A stretch of 64,000 nucleotides of DNA, taken from Caballeronia turbans. Lineage in GTDB: Bacteria > Pseudomonadota > Gammaproteobacteria > Burkholderiales > Burkholderiaceae. The translations under genes and the position numbers were made by a program. Shown piece after piece: positions 57,069 through 64,000 of the stretch. The stretch spans positions 1 to 64,000 of the forward strand of contig FCOD02000022.1 of NCBI GenBank assembly GCA_001544655.2, written 5' to 3'. Under the pieces are notes generated by a model. It was not told the origin of the DNA, did no database searches, and saw nothing but the letters and a program-made list of their open reading frames with translations. Each line of letters begins with the position of its first letter. The first letter of the stretch is position 1.

Positions 57069-57767
57069 TCAGCTCGCGCCATGCACCTGTCGCAACCGCT
57101 CCCGGCTATTGCTCAAATGCATGCGCATCGCGGCGCGCGCATCGTCGGGATCTTGACGCAGGATCGCCTGATAGATCGCCTTGTGCTCGCTGAGCACGTT
57201 GCGCAGACGCTCGATCTGATCCAGCTCCGCGATCTCCGCTTTGCCGAGTCTCGTGCGCGGACTGACGGCGCGTCCCATCTGGCTCAGCACGTCATGGAAA
57301 TAGCGGTTGCCGCTCGCCCGAGCGATCTGCAAATGAAACTCGACGTCGTGTTGCAGCACATCCGTACTTCCGCTCGCCAGTTCTTCCTCGAAGCGTTTGA
57401 GCGCGGCGGCAATCAACTTGAGATGCGCCTCCGTGCGACGGCCGGCGGCGAGCGCGGCGGCCGCGCCTTCCAGATCGATGCGAAATTCGATGATCGCCAT
57501 GATGTCGAGGAGGCTGGACAAATCCGCATCGGCCAGACGAACCGCTTCGCGTTCCTCGGGCGCCCGAATGAACGTGCCTACGCCATGACGCGTTTCGACC
57601 ACATTCGCCGCCTGCAAGCGCGATACCGCTTCACGCACGACCGATCGGCTCACCGACAGCTGTTTCATCAGCGCGACTTCGGTCGGGATTTTGTCGCCGG
57701 GACGGAGGACGCCGCGTTCGATATCCTCGAACAGGCTTGCGACGACTTTTTCGGTGAGGCTGGCCAT
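57069..57767 (-). CDS. GntR-family (FCD/FadR subfamily) transcriptional regulator
   Basis: The 232-residue protein has a GntR winged helix (VVASLFEDIERGVLRPGDKI, TEVALMKQLSVSRSVVREAV) and an FCD ligand domain with metal-type residues (HDVEFHLQIARASGN, LSEHKAIYQAIL). I chose ATG 57767 (MASLTEKVVASLF). It is divergent from garL, and the context makes it the likely glucarate/galactarate repressor (GudR/GarR-type). Confidence 0.92.
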   Translation of the reverse strand: MASLTEKVVASLFEDIERGVLRPGDKIPTEVALMKQLSVSRSVVREAVSRLQAANVVETRHGVGTFIRAPEEREAVRLADADLSSLLDIMAIIEFRIDLEGAAAALAAGRRTEAHLKLIAAALKRFEEELASGSTDVLQHDVEFHLQIARASGNRYFHDVLSQMGRAVSPRTRLGKAEIAELDQIERLRNVLSEHKAIYQAILRQDPDDARAAMRMHLSNSRERLRQVHGAS

Positions 57768-57815
57768 GGTATTCGTTGCTGATTGATTGTGATTTTCTAA
57801 GGGCGATGGTGTTTC

Positions 57816-57894
57816 GTTGTCGGACGTCTTCGCGTCGCTTGGAAGCGGACGTGCACGAAGCGCCGCGCGGGGCGTGCGGGTGGATGTCCGACAA
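57816..57894. promoter_or_regulatory. Candidate GntR operators upstream of the regulator gene
   Basis: TTGTCGGACGT at 57817-57827 and ATGTCCGACAA at 57884-57894 lie as an inverted pair about 65 bp apart. Both fit the TTGTC-N-GACAA form known for FCD-type GntR proteins, the second almost perfectly. They fall in the 378-bp gap between the regulator and garL. Confidence 0.55.
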
Positions 57895-57966
57895 CGCATC
57901 TTCCCGCCGCCGAGCGCTCTCGTCAATTTAGCCCTTGATGACGATCGACTCGGCTAGAAATAAGAC

Positions 57967-57978
57967 ATCGTATAAGAT
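57967..57978. promoter_or_regulatory. Palindromic site upstream of garL
   Basis: ATCGTATAAGAT is palindromic except for one pair, with a central TATA, and sits in an AT-rich part of the divergent region. It could be an operator or part of a promoter. Confidence 0.4.
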
Positions 57979-58145
57979 ATCGCAGGCGAACACGTGAGAC
58001 GAAGCCTGTAATACAAGGCGATCAGGGTTAACGCCGCTGTCGCTCAACCGTAAAATGATTGTACCCTGTGTTAAGACGTCCGATGACTAAGCGTTCCCGG
58101 ACGTGCCGCTTTCCAATCCGATCGCCGTCGCCACAGGGAGGCATC

Positions 58146-58931
58146 ATGCCGTCTTCGTCACCGTATCAACCGCTGCCCAATTCATTCCGAACGTCGCTGC
58201 GTGAACGCAAGAAGCTGATCGGCTGCTGGATGTCGCTTGCCAGTCCGGTCGTCACGGAGCTCGTCGGCGTGGTCGGTTTCGACTGGATGCTGCTCGACGC
58301 GGAGCACGCGCCGAATGACGCGCTCACGCTCATCCCGCAATTGATGGCGCTGAAAGACAGCGCGAGCGCGCCCGTCGTGCGCCCGCAGGCGAACGATCCC
58401 GTCGCGATCAAGAAGCTGCTCGATGCGGGCTTCGTGAATTTCCTGGTCCCGTTCGTCGACAACGCCGCCGAGGCCGAGCGTGCCGTCGCCGCGACGCGTT
58501 ATCCTCCTCAGGGCATCCGCGGCGTGTCGGTCGGGCATCGCGGCAATCGCTATGGCACGGTTCCGAACTACTTCCAGGTGGCGAACGACAACATCAGCGT
58601 CGCGGTGCAGATCGAAAGCCGCGCGGCGGTCGAAGCAATCGACGAAATCATCGCAGTGGAAGGCGTCGACGCGCTGTTCGTCGGCCCGTCGGATCTCGCG
58701 GCGTCGTATGGTCACATCGGCAACGCAAACCATCCGGACGTGCAGGCGGTCATCGCACATGTGTTCGAGCGCGCGCACGCGGCAGGCAAGCCGAGCGGCA
58801 TTCTCGCGCCCGTGCAGGAAGACGCGGAGCGCTATATCGCGCTGGGCTGCACGCTCGTTGCCGTGTGCGCGGATCTCGGCCTGCTCAGGAACGCCGCGCA
58901 GGCCGTCAAAAAACACTTCATCCCGGCGTAA
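58146..58931 (+). CDS. garL: 2-dehydro-3-deoxyglucarate aldolase (HpcH/HpaI family)
   Basis: The enzyme cleaves 2-keto-3-deoxy-glucarate to pyruvate and tartronate semialdehyde. The 261-residue product has [15 protein letters not shown] (about 42-56), [17 protein letters not shown] and [19 protein letters not shown], which place metal and base residues of the class II aldolases. ATG 58146 has GGGAGG upstream. garR follows after 59 bp. Confidence 0.9.
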   Translation: MPSSSPYQPLPNSFRTSLRERKKLIGCWMSLASPVVTELVGVVGFDWMLLDAEHAPNDALTLIPQLMALKDSASAPVVRPQANDPVAIKKLLDAGFVNFLVPFVDNAAEAERAVAATRYPPQGIRGVSVGHRGNRYGTVPNYFQVANDNISVAVQIESRAAVEAIDEIIAVEGVDALFVGPSDLAASYGHIGNANHPDVQAVIAHVFERAHAAGKPSGILAPVQEDAERYIALGCTLVAVCADLGLLRNAAQAVKKHFIPA

Positions 58932-58990
58932 GCGCGACACGCGCTATCCTCGACCGGGCAGCCACCGAAATCGACATCAAGGAGCGATAC

Positions 58991-59884
58991 ATGCAAAAGG
59001 CAGGCTTCATCGGACTGGGCATCATGGGCAATCCCATGGCGGCCAATCTTCTCAAGAACGGCGTTCAGCTCGGGGCATTCACGCGTAGCGGCGTGCCCGC
59101 GGACCTGACGGGCGCGGGCGCCACGGCATGCGATTCGCCCGCCGCCGTCGCCGAGAAGGCGGACGTGATCTTCATCATGGTGCCGGATACGCCGGACGTC
59201 GAACGCGTGCTGTTCGGCGAGAACGGCGTCGCCAGCAAGCTGAAGAGCGGTCAGGTCGTCGTCGACATGAGCTCGATTTCGCCGATCGCCACGCGCGAGT
59301 TCGCGGCGAAAGTGCGCGAGAAGGGCGCCGATTATCTCGACGCGCCCGTGTCCGGCGGCGAAGTCGGCGCGAAGGCCGCTTCGCTCACGATCATGGTCGG
59401 CGGCGCGCAGGCCACGTTCGACAAGGTCAAGCCGCTCTTCGACATGATGGGCAAGAACATCTCGCTGATCGGCGAAGTCGGCGCGGGGCAAGTGTGCAAG
59501 GTCGCGAATCAGGTGATCGTCGCGGCGACCATCGAGGCGGTCGGCGAGGCATTGCTGCTCGCGTCGAAGGCGGGCGTCGATGCGGAGAAGGTCCGCACCG
59601 CGCTGATGGGCGGCTTCGCGTCGTCGCGCATTCTCGAAGTGCACGGCGAGCGCATGACCAAGCGCACCTTCAATCCGGGCTTTCGCATCGAGCTGCATCA
59701 GAAGGATTTGAATCTCGCGCTCGCGACGGCGCAAGCGCTCGGCGTCGCACTGCCGAACACGTCGACGTGCATGCAGCTCTTCAACGCGTGCGCCGCGCAC
59801 GGCGGCAAGGCGTGGGATCACTCGGGCATGGTGCGCGCGCTCGAAATCATGGCCAATCACGAGATCGGTCAGAAAGCGAAGTAA
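58991..59884 (+). CDS. garR: Tartronate semialdehyde reductase / 3-hydroxyacid dehydrogenase
   Basis: The 297-residue protein belongs to the beta-hydroxyacid dehydrogenase family. It has the NAD motif GFIGLGIMGNPMAANLLKNG (about 5-24), DAPVSGGEVGAKAASLTIMV and the catalytic KVANQVIVAATIEA with Lys about 172. It turns tartronate semialdehyde into glycerate in this pathway. ATG 58991 follows a GGAGCG ribosome-binding site. Confidence 0.92.
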   Translation: MQKAGFIGLGIMGNPMAANLLKNGVQLGAFTRSGVPADLTGAGATACDSPAAVAEKADVIFIMVPDTPDVERVLFGENGVASKLKSGQVVVDMSSISPIATREFAAKVREKGADYLDAPVSGGEVGAKAASLTIMVGGAQATFDKVKPLFDMMGKNISLIGEVGAGQVCKVANQVIVAATIEAVGEALLLASKAGVDAEKVRTALMGGFASSRILEVHGERMTKRTFNPGFRIELHQKDLNLALATAQALGVALPNTSTCMQLFNACAAHGGKAWDHSGMVRALEIMANHEIGQKAK

Positions 59885-59904
59885 TCCGACACGGCCGGCC
59901 GCGT

Positions 59905-60360
59905 GCCGGCAGCATGTTTTCAGCGCCTCTTCTGCGCGCTTCTCGATTCGCGCGAAATGCTCGATCGCGAAGCGCCGCACGTTCTCCGCCGCGGGATTCG
60001 TCTGCTCCTCACTCCACGCGAGATCGATGTCCGCGTGCGCATCCGGCGTCCACAGCGGCCGGAACACAACGTCCCTCGAAGCACAAATCCCACGCCGATC
60101 GCCACCGATACCACGCGCACGAGCGCGGCGATCGCGTGCGTCTGGTCGATGAAATGCACGCCGCTCGCCGCGAACAATTCCGCGATTCGCTGAACCGCGA
60201 TGCCATGCACAAAACCGCGCCGCATAACGCCGAGCGCGATCTCGCGCAATGCCAGCGCAACGACACCATCTCCCTTAAGCACGACGCTTTCCATGCGCGG
60301 CAAAGCTCGCCGTGACTTGTCCGGTGTCGCCGCGCGCGGCGGTCCGATGACCGTCGCCAA
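59905..60360 (-). pseudogene. Remnant of a LysR-family regulator, frameshifted and truncated
   Basis: On the minus strand one frame reads AELFAASGVHFIDQTHAIAA, then LVRVVSVAIGVGFVLR, close to the effector-domain end of LysR proteins. After a shift near 60085 the next frame reads VVFRPLWTPDAHADIDLAWS followed by EEQTNPAAENVRRF, the expected continuation. The N-terminal helix-turn-helix is not present upstream. A regulator lost by decay is the best explanation. Confidence 0.7.
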
Positions 60361-60428
60361 TAGTCATCGGACCTCTTAACTCGAACTGGGGCAGACCGGA
60401 GGTCGCAAGCGATACGTTGCGCAAACGC

Positions 60429-60510
60429 CCGTCAGACAAGGCGACACGGGAGAAGGGTAAACACGAGATTGGCGCGATACCACCGTCGCCATACAATGTC
60501 ATCAGACAAC
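60429..60510. promoter_or_regulatory. Candidate GntR operators upstream of gudP
   Basis: GTCAGACAA at 60431-60439 matches the GTC-N-GACAA half of the sites near the regulator gene. A spaced dyad, ATGTC-ATCA-GACAAC, follows at 60496-60510, 30 bp before the gudP start. They support control of gudP-gudD by the same regulator. Confidence 0.5.
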
Positions 60511-60539
60511 ATACCACGCGATCAGTAAAGGAGACACCC

Positions 60540-61865
60540 TTGAACACAGCCTCCGCCGACTTGCTCGAATCGGCCAGTTCCAAGGTCAAGCGCCACGTGC
60601 TGCCCTTGTTTCTCATCATGTTCATCGCGAACTACATCGACCGGGTGAACGTCGGGTTCGTGAACGCCCACATGCAGGCCGATCTCGGCATCGGCGCGGC
60701 CGCGTACGGTCTCGGCAGCGGCTTGTTCTTCGTCGGTTACGCGCTTTTCGAAGTGCCGTCGAATGTGCTGATGCAGAAGTACGGCGCGCGCGCGTGGCTC
60801 ACGCGGATCATGGGGACGTGGGGCATCGTCGCGGCGGCGATGGCGTTCGTCTGGAACGACACGTCGTTCTACGTGCTGCGCTTTCTGCTGGGCATCGCGG
60901 AAGCCGGCTTCTTTCCGGGCGTCGTCTACTACTTCACGCAATGGCTGCCGCAGAAGGAGCGCGGCAAGGCGGTCGCGATCTTCCTCGGCGGCTCGGCGTT
61001 CGCATCGGTGCTGTCGGGTCCGATCACCGGCAGTCTGCTGTCGATCCGCGGTTTCGGCCTGCACGGCTGGCAGTGGATGTTCCTGATCGAAGGCGGCTTC
61101 TCCGTGCTGCTGTGCGGCGCAAGCTGGATGCTGCTGAAATCGCGCATCGGCGATGCGCACTGGCTGAGCGCCAGCGAACAACGCGCGCTGCAACAGGCGA
61201 TCACGACGGAACAAGCCGAGCGCGAGGCCGCGAGCGGCAGCGCGCACGTGTCCGCGATCAAACTGCTGAAAGACCCGCAGATCGTGCTGTTCTGCTTCCT
61301 GTACTTCGCGATCCAGCTCACGATCTACGCGGCCACCTTCTGGCTGCCGACGATCATCCGCAAGATGGGCGGCCTCACCGATTTTCAGGTGGGCCTGTTC
61401 AACGCGGTGCCGTGGATGATCGCGATGGTCGCGATGTACTGCTTCGCGCTGCTCTCCGCGCGCTGGCGCTTCCAGCAGGCGTGGCTCGCCGTGGCGCTCG
61501 TGATCGCGGCGTGCGGCCTGTTCGCATCGACGACCGGCAACGCGGTGCTCTCGTTCGTCGCGATCTGCTTCTCGGCGATCGGCTTCAAGGCAGCGGCATC
61601 GCTGTTCTGGCCGATTCCGCAGGGCTACCTCGATGCGCGCGTCGCGGCCGGCGTGATCGCGCTCATCAACTCGGTCGGCAATCTCGGCGGTTTCTTCGCT
61701 CCCGCGACCTTCGGCTATCTTCAACAACATACGGGTTCGGTCTCGGGCGGCCTGTACGGCCTCGGCGTCGCGTCGCTGGTCGCGGCCGCAGCAGCCTTCC
61801 TCACGCGCAATCGCCGCTCGGATCACCTGCAGGGCGGGCACGCGGTGCATCGCGGCGCGCACTGA
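60540..61865 (+). CDS. gudP: Glucarate/galactarate MFS transporter GudP
   Basis: The 441-residue carrier of the anion:cation symporter family has about 12 membrane helices. It has FIANYIDRVNVGFVNAHMQA (about 29-48), then GSGLFFVGYALFEVPSNVLM and EAGFFPGVVYYFTQWLP. The likely start is TTG at 60540, 7 bp after AGGAG; there is no ATG near. It lies directly before gudD. Confidence 0.92.
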   Translation: MNTASADLLESASSKVKRHVLPLFLIMFIANYIDRVNVGFVNAHMQADLGIGAAAYGLGSGLFFVGYALFEVPSNVLMQKYGARAWLTRIMGTWGIVAAAMAFVWNDTSFYVLRFLLGIAEAGFFPGVVYYFTQWLPQKERGKAVAIFLGGSAFASVLSGPITGSLLSIRGFGLHGWQWMFLIEGGFSVLLCGASWMLLKSRIGDAHWLSASEQRALQQAITTEQAEREAASGSAHVSAIKLLKDPQIVLFCFLYFAIQLTIYAATFWLPTIIRKMGGLTDFQVGLFNAVPWMIAMVAMYCFALLSARWRFQQAWLAVALVIAACGLFASTTGNAVLSFVAICFSAIGFKAAASLFWPIPQGYLDARVAAGVIALINSVGNLGGFFAPATFGYLQQHTGSVSGGLYGLGVASLVAAAAAFLTRNRRSDHLQGGHAVHRGAH

Positions 61866-61895
61866 ACCATTCGCTCAACTCACAGGATTACGCTC

Positions 61896-63236
61896 ATGTC
61901 CACGAAAACCAGTTCCACTCCGACAGTCACCGAATTGCGCGTCGTGCCGGTTGCCGGCCGCGACAGCATGCTCATGAATCTCTCCGGCGCGCACGGCCCG
62001 TTCTTCACGCGCAATATCGTGATCCTGAAGGACAGCGCGGGTAACACGGGCGTGGGCGAAGTGCCGGGCGGCGAGGCCATCCGCAAGACGATCGACGATG
62101 CGCGCGCGTATGTCGTCGGGCAATCCATCGGCAACATGCAGGCCGTGCTGAACCGGGTGCGCACGGCGTTCGCCGATCGCGACGCGGGCGGGCGCGGATT
62201 GCAAACCTTCGACCTGCGCACGACGATCCACGCCGTCACGGCGCTCGAAGCCGCGCTGCTCGACTTGCTCGGCCAGCATCTCGGGGTGCCCGTCGCGGCG
62301 CTGCTCGGCGAAGGCCAGCAACGCGATGAAGTCGAAATGCTCGGCTATCTGTTCTACATCGGCGACCGCAACAAGACGGATCTGGCGTACGCATCCGGCG
62401 CGGACGGCAAGGACGACTGGGAGCGCCTGCGCACTGAAGTTGCGCTGACGCCCGAAGCGGTCGTGCGCCTCGCGGAAGCGGCGAAGGCACGTTACGGATT
62501 CAACGACTTCAAGCTGAAAGGCGGCGTGCTCGCCGGCGACGCGGAAATGGAAGCGGCCACCGCGCTCGCGGAGCGTTTCCCCGAAGCGCGCGTGACGCTC
62601 GATCCGAACGGCGCATGGTCGCTCGCCGAAGCGATCCGCCTGTGCCGCGACAAGCACGACGTGCTGGCTTACGCGGAAGATCCGTGCGGCGCGGAGAACG
62701 GTTATTCGGGCCGCGAAGTGATGGCCGAATTCCGCCGCGCGACCGGCCTGCCTACCGCGACCAACATGATCGCGACAGACTGGCGCCAGATGGGTCACGC
62801 GATCCAGTTGCAATCCGTCGACATTCCGCTCGCCGACCCGCACTTCTGGACGATGCAGGGCTCGGTGCGCGTCGCGCAGATGTGCAACGACTGGGGCCTC
62901 ACGTGGGGCTCGCACTCGAACAATCACTTCGACGTGTCGCTGGCGATGTTCACGCACGTCGCCGCTGCCGCGCCGGGCAAGATCACGGCCATCGACACGC
63001 ACTGGATCTGGCAGGACGGCCAGCGTCTCACGCGCGATCCGCTGCAGATCGTCGGCGGCAAGGTGAAGGTGCCCGAAGTGCCGGGCCTCGGCGTCGAGCT
63101 GGACATGGACGAAGTGGAGAAGGCGCACGCGCTGTATCAGCAGCACGGCCTCGGCGCGCGCGATGACGGCGTCGCGATGCAGTATCTGATCCCGAACTGG
63201 AAGTTCGACAACAAGAAGCCTTGCCTCGTGCGCTGA
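61896..63236 (+). CDS. gudD: Glucarate dehydratase
   Basis: This enolase-superfamily enzyme dehydrates D-glucarate (and L-idarate) to 5-keto-4-deoxy-D-glucarate. The 446-residue product has FKLKGG with Lys206/Lys208, LDPNGAWS and AEDPCG for metal binding, and [12 protein letters not shown] with His340 as the second base. The end [14 protein letters not shown] is typical of GudD. Confidence 0.96.
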   Translation: MSTKTSSTPTVTELRVVPVAGRDSMLMNLSGAHGPFFTRNIVILKDSAGNTGVGEVPGGEAIRKTIDDARAYVVGQSIGNMQAVLNRVRTAFADRDAGGRGLQTFDLRTTIHAVTALEAALLDLLGQHLGVPVAALLGEGQQRDEVEMLGYLFYIGDRNKTDLAYASGADGKDDWERLRTEVALTPEAVVRLAEAAKARYGFNDFKLKGGVLAGDAEMEAATALAERFPEARVTLDPNGAWSLAEAIRLCRDKHDVLAYAEDPCGAENGYSGREVMAEFRRATGLPTATNMIATDWRQMGHAIQLQSVDIPLADPHFWTMQGSVRVAQMCNDWGLTWGSHSNNHFDVSLAMFTHVAAAAPGKITAIDTHWIWQDGQRLTRDPLQIVGGKVKVPEVPGLGVELDMDEVEKAHALYQQHGLGARDDGVAMQYLIPNWKFDNKKPCLVR

Positions 63237-63243
63237 GGCGCTT

Positions 63244-64000
63244 CTATTCCTTCAAACGGTCGATGAGCGCGATCGCCGCGGCGGGATTGCGCTCCTTGAA
63301 CCCGCTGATGACGTAGAGAAACACGTCGCGCGCCGCCGCTTTCGGCGCCGCCGCCTTGCCGAACGTCTGCAAGTCGTCCGGCGAGCCGCCCGCGGCCCAC
63401 GTTTTCGCGCGCTCGGTCCATTGATCGAGCGCCGCTTTCGCATAGCCCTGTGCCTGCTTGTCCGTCGTGCCCATGATGCGCGCATAGACGAACGGTGCGG
63501 TCACATCCGCGATCTGCGGATACTTCGAGTCCCCCGCGATCACCACCGCGACGCGATACTTGCGCGCGAGCGCGACGAATGCCGGATCGCAGAAGCTCTC
63601 GTGACGGACTTCAATCGCGTGCCGAATCGCGCGTCCTTCGACTTTCGCGGGCAGCAGTTCGAGAAAGCGCTCGAAATCCTCGGGGTCGAACTTCTTGGTC
63701 GGCGCGAATTGCCAGTTGATCGGACCGAGCTTGTCCTTCAGTTCGAGCACGCCGCTGCCGAAAAAGCGCTCGATCGTGTCGCCGGCTTCGGCGAGCACAC
63801 GGCGATTCGTCGCGTAGCGCGGCGCCTTGAGCGAAAACACGAAATCATCGGGTGTTTCGTCGCGCCATTTGATGAACGTCGCGGGCTTCTGCGAACCGTA
63901 GAACGTGCCGTTCACTTCGATGCTCGTGAGCGCGCGGCTCGCGTATTCGAGCTCGCGCTTCTGCGCCAGGTCTTCGGGATAAAACGTGCCGCGCCACGGC
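63244..64000 (-). CDS. DUF72 family protein (partial, runs off the window)
   Basis: The reading frame continues past the right edge, so the N-terminus is missing. Visible parts are typical of DUF72: EVNGTFYGSQKPATFIKWRD, the FVFSLKAPRYATN block, LGPINWQFAPTKKFDPEDFE, IEVRHESFCDP and VFLYVISGFKERNPA at the end. The fold is a TIM-like barrel of unknown function. It is convergent with gudD, whose stop lies 7 bp away. Confidence 0.88.
   Translation of the reverse strand, partial: PWRGTFYPEDLAQKRELEYASRALTSIEVNGTFYGSQKPATFIKWRDETPDDFVFSLKAPRYATNRRVLAEAGDTIERFFGSGVLELKDKLGPINWQFAPTKKFDPEDFERFLELLPAKVEGRAIRHAIEVRHESFCDPAFVALARKYRVAVVIAGDSKYPQIADVTAPFVYARIMGTTDKQAQGYAKAALDQWTERAKTWAAGGSPDDLQTFGKAAAPKAAARDVFLYVISGFKERNPAAAIALIDRLKE

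Noticed and set aside
1-64000. CRISPR arrays, tRNA or rRNA genes, prophage or insertion sequences
   Set aside because: No regularly spaced repeats, cloverleaf-like genes, transposases, integrases or phage structural proteins were recognised.

Overview
The window is a high-GC chromosomal segment from a member of the Burkholderiaceae, most likely Caballeronia, Paraburkholderia or a close relative. The inference rests on the order of the flagellar genes (fliLMNOPQR next to flgKL, fliKJIHGF divergent from fliEST with a second fliK and a stand-alone flhB-tail gene), the ahcY-small membrane protein-metF cluster behind an SAH riboswitch, the NDUFA9-like gene next to a GST and cca, and the gene families themselves. 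No tRNA, rRNA, CRISPR array, transposase or phage gene was recognised.

Layout. (1) 1-23.4 kb is a late and export-apparatus flagellar region: flgK and flgL (hook-filament junction), a methyltransferase-like/TPR/GT9-like protein, then on the minus strand fliLMNO and fliPQR, fliKJIHGF on the minus strand, and fliE, fliS, fliT, a second fliK-like gene and fhlB on the plus strand. A 0.6 kb palindromic dispersed repeat lies at both ends of the flgKL-fliLMNOPQR block in opposite orientation. Between fliO and fliP lies a 33-codon ORF whose leader and start resemble fliL and whose end resembles fliO, which looks like the scar of a collapsed tandem duplication. (2) 21.7-27.7 kb holds an AidB-type acyl-CoA dehydrogenase, a DUF937/OmpA envelope protein, and a LysR regulator divergent from lrgA/lrgB (cidAB-like). 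(3) 27.8-30.7 kb is the methyl-cycle cluster: SAH riboswitch, ahcY, a small membrane protein and metF. (4) 31.0-36.7 kb is a complete dipeptide ABC transporter, dppABCDF. (5) 36.8-38.5 kb has a TraB/GumN family protein and a chimeric relic of two exopolysaccharide genes. (6) 38.9-43.9 kb is the 5-oxoprolinase operon pxpBCA with a DUF969/DUF979 permease pair and a divergent MarR-type regulator. (7) 43.9-56.5 kb is housekeeping: 5-formyl-THF cyclo-ligase, lytic transglycosylase, NDUFA9-like protein, GST, CCA-adding enzyme, DUF2905, MidA-type methyltransferase, pteridine reductase/FolM-like SDR, FolB, TtcA, GlmU and GlmS. (8) 57.0-63.2 kb is a D-glucarate/galactarate catabolic locus: a GntR/FCD regulator divergent from garL-garR, a decayed lysR, then gudP and gudD. 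A DUF72 gene runs off the right edge.

How the parts work together. The flagellar genes encode the basal body (FliE, FliF), the C-ring (FliG, FliM, FliN), the export gate (FliP, FliQ, FliR, FliO), the ATPase complex (FliH, FliI, FliJ), hook-length control (FliK), chaperones (FliS, FliT) and junction proteins (FlgK, FlgL). The gud/gar genes form a full route: uptake (GudP), dehydration (GudD), aldol cleavage (GarL) and reduction of tartronate semialdehyde (GarR), under a local GntR-family repressor with candidate TGTC-N-GACA-type operators.
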